Shown here one piece after another: positions 60,167-64,000 of a stretch of DNA of 64,000 nucleotides. A program made the translations under genes and the position numbers. Under the pieces are notes generated by a model. The model worked only from the letters and a program-made list of their open reading frames with translations, made no database searches and was not told the DNA's origin. Position 1 is the first letter of the stretch. Each line of letters opens with the position of its first letter. This stretch comes from Isoetes taiwanensis (lineage: Eukaryota > Streptophyta > Lycopodiopsida > Isoetales > Isoetaceae), in NCBI GenBank assembly GCA_021234155.1, contig JAJEKV010000038.1:4150847-4214846 (forward strand). The letters run 5' to 3'.

Positions 60167-61160
60167 ATAAAATGGACCAGAATAAGCTATGGTACCTAGG
60201 CTTGAAAAGTTAGCCAAGTTGGTATGGAGAGGTGAGCATCTGAAGATCAGCGTCACTAGAGCTCTAATGCATGGTCATGGTACAAGGGCACTAAGTCATT
60301 TCTCGGTTGATCTTTGCCAAGATGACTCTAACTTTCAATATTAGGTCTTTCAAACATGTATTGAAGACACTAGAAGATCCAGTTGAAGATAACTGGGGCC
60401 ACATATATCTCGCGTGCATGGTGTTCTAGAGTTATTGAGCCCGTGACTTTGAAAACCAAGGTAACCAATAAGTTAGGCTAACCATATGATGTGCCTTACC
60501 GAGAAGACTTTACCTTCAGCACGATAATTGCTCTGACCAAAACAATAACAAATCTGTGTTCATATACGCAGGGTGTGTTTGGTGAGATGCAATTGGGATG
60601 CATGATGGTTATGTTGTAATCGGCAATTAGAAGGTTAGATGCACTTACTATTCCAGAGTTAAGCAATTGTTTTGAAAATGTAGCTCGAAGGCTCCAATGC
60701 CTGACCTTGTGCACGAGATCCTTGATTGGAAGGGCTTTGTGAAAGGCTACATTAAGAAGGAACGTTTGATTGGCCATCTAGAACTGCTCCTTTTTAAGTT
60801 TTACCAAAAAGACGGTTGGCCTCTAATGTTTTTTAAGATGTAACCTAGGCACCGTGAGTGGCTGTTGTAGACGGGGATCAAAATGTGGAAGGTAGATGCA
60901 GATGGTGCACCCACTCAAGGAGTACCAAAGACGATACCCCCAATGAAAGCTCTTCAAGACATTGGTGCTTTGAGAAGGTCTATAACAAAAAACATCATGC
61001 ATTGGATAGCTATCACGAAAGGAGGGAGCACTCGTGGTCAAATGCATACATGAATGATGTTATAGTCTACTGTTTGTGTCTACTACGTGTGCTTGGAGAG
61101 GTGGATGGTGGTCCATCTGACATGCACGATTTCACACGTGGCAGGATGCTTTGGTTGAAC
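60167..61160 (+). pseudogene. DUF7869-like transposon-type gene, copy B (heavily decayed)
   Basis: Segments matching copy A in order: HKMDQNKL; LAKLVWRGEHLKISVTRALM and HGHGTRALSHFSVDLCQDDS; then VHEILDWKGFVKGYIKKERL, IGHLEPLLFKF; then HREW, IKMWKVDADGAPTQGVPKTI, PP-x-KALQDIGALRRSITK. Frames change many times, and the GHTH-type motif is mostly lost (only MHDGYVV-like remains). Same orientation as copy A, 42 kb away. Confidence 0.6.
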
Positions 61161-61234
61161 CTGAAATGGTGATTTAACAAGAATGAAATCTTTGACCATC
61201 ATATGTAGGCCTGTCTAATCAGAGGCCCAAAAAC

Positions 61235-61480
61235 CTTTAGATCTTTCTATTTGGCTCGGTGAGCTATTTTTATATTTGCAGATGATTTTGCAAAGCATAA
61301 AAGGGGTGTCTGGCTTCCTTAAATCTACATCCAATATTTGTCTATAAGGAGATTCACTCTTTAGATCTTTCTATTTGGCTCAGTGAGCTATTCTTTCATT
61401 TGTAGAGATTTTGTAGAGCAAAAGGAGGTCGTTCAAGACCATGCATTCTTAGAATGCTCAGTATCTTTTGACATGTAAGT
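61235..61480. repeat. Diverged 124-bp tandem duplication
   Basis: CTTTAGATCTTTCTATTTGG begins at 61235 and 61359. Both are followed by CTC[GA]GTGAGCTATT and a GATTTTG..AGCA word. Confidence 0.85.
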
Positions 61481-62872
61481 CAGCTTATTAGATAAAATGG
61501 AAAGGCAGAATTTCTTTTCAAGCTACATTCTTTATGTCAACATCGTTTCACTTTGAGAACATCACTTAGAAGTGCATAGAAATGTATCCTTTTTCTAGAA
61601 TACGTGATGACATTCTCATTCATATCAACTCATTTGGTATCTTAACTGTTAGTCTCGCAGATATACTTTTTGGGATAGCGACCATATGATAAATCAGATG
61701 TTGAACTCATAGAATTGCATGTTTAAAGGAAGTCACACATTTAACAGATACGTTTCAAGAATATATTTAGCTTCCAGCTAGCAACAAAATAATATCAGTC
61801 CATTGTACAAGTCTTCTCCTACATTGGAATCCCAATATGGGGTCGGTAGGGCAATGGAAAAATCGAGAAAAGGTTAAGTTTATTAGTTGTGCCAATGTGC
61901 TAATGATTGTCGACAACTTAAGCCTGTAAAAGAGATTATTAACAGCTGAAGCTCATCAGTAGTAGCCTTGAGTAATTTCCAGCCTTGAGTAACATCGCTG
62001 CCATAGATAAATTGTATTTCCATAACTGGCCAGTGACACTAGCGAGCACCTTCATAAGTAGTGAGACGCATGGAACAATAATAAGTTGCATCTTCTATAA
62101 TTTTTTTTATCAAATGCGATGAACAGATGTTGCATGTCTTTTCCTTTTCTATATGAACCAACTTGATGGTTATTTTATAAAATATATTAGCTGTTTATGT
62201 AAGCAAATATTGTGTAACTCAAGATCATACATTATACATAAGCATTCAGTTGCAAACATTAGTTAATAGAGTGTTGCATGATTCAAGCAACTTTGCACAT
62301 GATGCAACAACCCTAACAACAACTACTCTTCAATCCAACTTTAAGTGCATATATGCTATAACAAGGCACGAGCATTCATCTAAACATATTATTATAATTG
62401 GGCATAGAAGCATACTTCCAGCTCTAGAATACATTGGTATTGCAACTTCCATTAGTGGACTTACAGTGAACAACTACATCAAACATAAAGGTGGACACAA
62501 CCATCATGGTGGTGCATGTACATTGTAAGAAGGTGGCTAACATCTACGAATACCAACAAAACAAAGCCCTCTAATTTATGTCCCAAACTGCATCTACACA
62601 ATAATCGACAAATATCGATGTTAACTGATCGCAACTACAAATATGCTATATGCAATAAGAATGTTCCATGATAGCTCTACACTCCTAGGGTGGAAGTCAA
62701 TTTGGACAAATGCAGAAATTAATATCCTGTTGATCTTTGATGAGTCTTTGGGACGCTGGCGCCTAGAGCTAGGGTTCTGACGGCGAAACTTTGATCGGCG
62801 ATATCTCTCTTATCTGGTGTCAGATTTCGGCGTGCTTGGGCTCGTTGGAAAGCTTGCTCCGAGCTCTTTCCG
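61481..62872. other. No supported gene
   Basis: AT-rich non-coding sequence. From about 62.74 kb the GC content rises towards the LINE ORF1 leader (GACGCTGGCGCCTAGAGC), which is probably the LINE 5' end. Confidence 0.45.
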
Positions 62873-63697
62873 ATGGTGTATAGCATCAGCTATTTTGCAT
62901 GTGGCTTGTTGCCGCAAACAGCTGATTTCCGGACTGGGTCGGATGTCATGGCTCCTGCCAGACAGGCTGATGGGGGACCGATTGAGCCTCATGGCTTGGG
63001 GCTGAAGCCAAGGGAGATGGCGAGGAGAAAGAATCCTCCAGTAAAAGGGAAGGGCGCGGGTGTCGGCATGCATGAAGAGGCGCGGGCTGTAGGAAGTGGC
63101 ATGCAATTGGTGGCAGAGATGAGGGAGCTCTTGGAATCCCCTTCGGTTGAGAGGTATATGGATTGCTCTTCCTCTCAATATAATTTTGAGACCCAAGTAG
63201 ATTGTGTTTTGGAGACTCCGGTCTTGATTCCATCAAGCATGCTCCCTTTGAAAACTGGATCTGTGATGCCCTCTTCCCCTGTGCTTGGGAAGGGATCACT
63301 TGATGGTGATGCGCCCTCTTCTAGGGTGCATGTAGCTGATGTGCCTCCTGGGGTGCCCCTGGATACCTCTCAGGATGCCAGGGCGGCAGCCCCAACTCCT
63401 GTGCGCCCGGCCTGGTGGAGCAACGACACTGTTGCTCGCATCACTCGGCCGGGATTTTCAGATTGGATCAAGTGCAAGGCTCCAGAGTGTAGGACTGCCC
63501 GTGTTCAAGAGGCTTTGAAATTTGTGGAGGATCATCACTCTGTTGACCTGCAGGCAGCTCTTCCAGAGACTCCATGGATAGATATTGATCATACCAGGCA
63601 TGTTCAGGCCATTGAGAATCTAGTTTCATTTGCGGTATTGGGCTACTTCACGGGTTACATATTGGACACGAGGAGGTTTAGCTCTTGGCTTGCTTAG
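62873..63697 (+). pseudogene. LINE ORF1 (second LINE, plus strand)
   Basis: A 274-codon frame. The likely start is an internal ATG near 62945 or 63018 (MARRKNPPVKGKGAGVGMHE), because the first part reads less like protein. A long Pro/Ser-rich disordered region is followed by PGFSDWIKCKAPECRTARVQ, AIENLVSFAVLGYFTGYILD and TRRFSSWLA. These parallel FSDWIKRDIRSARV and VQNLVFHAVICQFTCQFLDL of the LINE ORF1 at 56.4-55.6 kb. A TAG ends the frame inside the DUF4283-like domain. Confidence 0.75.
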
Positions 63698-64000
63698 GAC
63701 ATCCGAGACGGATTGGTTTTGCCTGTGTATCGATCTCTCAAATTCCTACCAAATAATTTCTTCATAATCATGTTTGATTTGAGTCTTTTGTGCGGCAATT
63801 GGTTAGTCTGGGGTGGATACTTTGGGTGAATCATATGTGTTGTATCAATATTATACTCCCAAGCAATGTCCACCGGTTCTTTGACAATGGGTTAAAATCC
63901 CGTGTTGGTTCGCATTCGGGATCTTCCCCCGATCGATGGTGCTTGATTTCTTGGTTTCTATGGCTAATGGCCGGGTGTATATTTGGCTCATTCTATTGTG
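63698..64000 (+). pseudogene. Continuation of LINE ORF1, frame-broken, runs off the window
   Basis: After the stop, other frames give FLPNNFFIIMFDLS, NPVLVRIRDLPPIDGA and PGVYLAHSIV. These align with the NKFTLIMFDSP, PCWFAFEDFPIEL and HLAYSIV parts of the other LINE. ORF2 would lie beyond the window. Confidence 0.65.

Overview
The window looks like nuclear DNA of a land plant with a large, repeat-rich genome. Three things point to this: a complete Ty1/copia retrotransposon with an initiator-Met tRNA primer site, an exon of plant-type exosome subunit MTR3, and a pentatricopeptide-repeat (PPR) fragment. Many degenerate transposon genes look intron-bearing. There are no rRNA genes, CRISPR arrays or bacterial-style operons. 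A seed-free plant (fern, lycophyte or bryophyte) is my guess from the DUF7869-like genes and the overall style, but I cannot prove it.

Layout. 0.5-3.9 kb: decayed minus-strand coding region (coiled coil, acidic and basic ORFs) bracketed by a short word related to CACACGACGCGAAG. 4.28-5.35 kb: an acidic-protein exon on the minus strand split by a 734-bp CACTA transposon with a perfect 3-bp target duplication. 6.36-7.13 kb: a minus-strand reading frame with TATA box, Kozak start and one in-frame TAG. 7.98-10.9 kb: a Ty3/gypsy element lacking protease and most of its reverse transcriptase. 11.6-17.5 kb: blocks packed with hairpins built on AAATGGCGC, interleaved with a decayed minus-strand gene (family X). 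17.6-20.4 kb: a 360-bp duplication and a DUF7869-like gene, copy A. 20.5-21.5 kb: two tandem small genes with matching promoters. 22-36 kb: mostly non-coding, with MITE-like elements, a PPR fragment and several short duplications. 36.14-42.03 kb: the copia element. 43.4-47.2 kb: unrecognised minus-strand ORFs, a fold-back element, the MTR3 exon and a decayed exon block. 47.4-51.1 kb: a region bounded by a 25-bp inverted repeat, containing a polypurine tract and 68-bp repeats with a 30-bp palindrome. 51.7-52.5 kb: second copy of family X. 54.4-56.5 kb: a LINE with its RT domain lost. 56.9-57.0 kb: a duplicated promoter-like module. 59.3-60.1 kb: three 269-bp tandem repeats, followed by DUF7869-like copy B. 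62.9-64.0 kb: ORF1 of a second LINE.

Few genes here look functional: the small gene at 21.2-21.4 kb, possibly the MTR3 exon, and the copia element apart from one frameshift. The most unusual content is family X. Its two copies, 38 kb apart, share several blocks including an I-I-x-G-N-H motif that recalls ParB/sulfiredoxin-like domains. One copy sits among dense hairpin arrays that I could not assign to a known element type.
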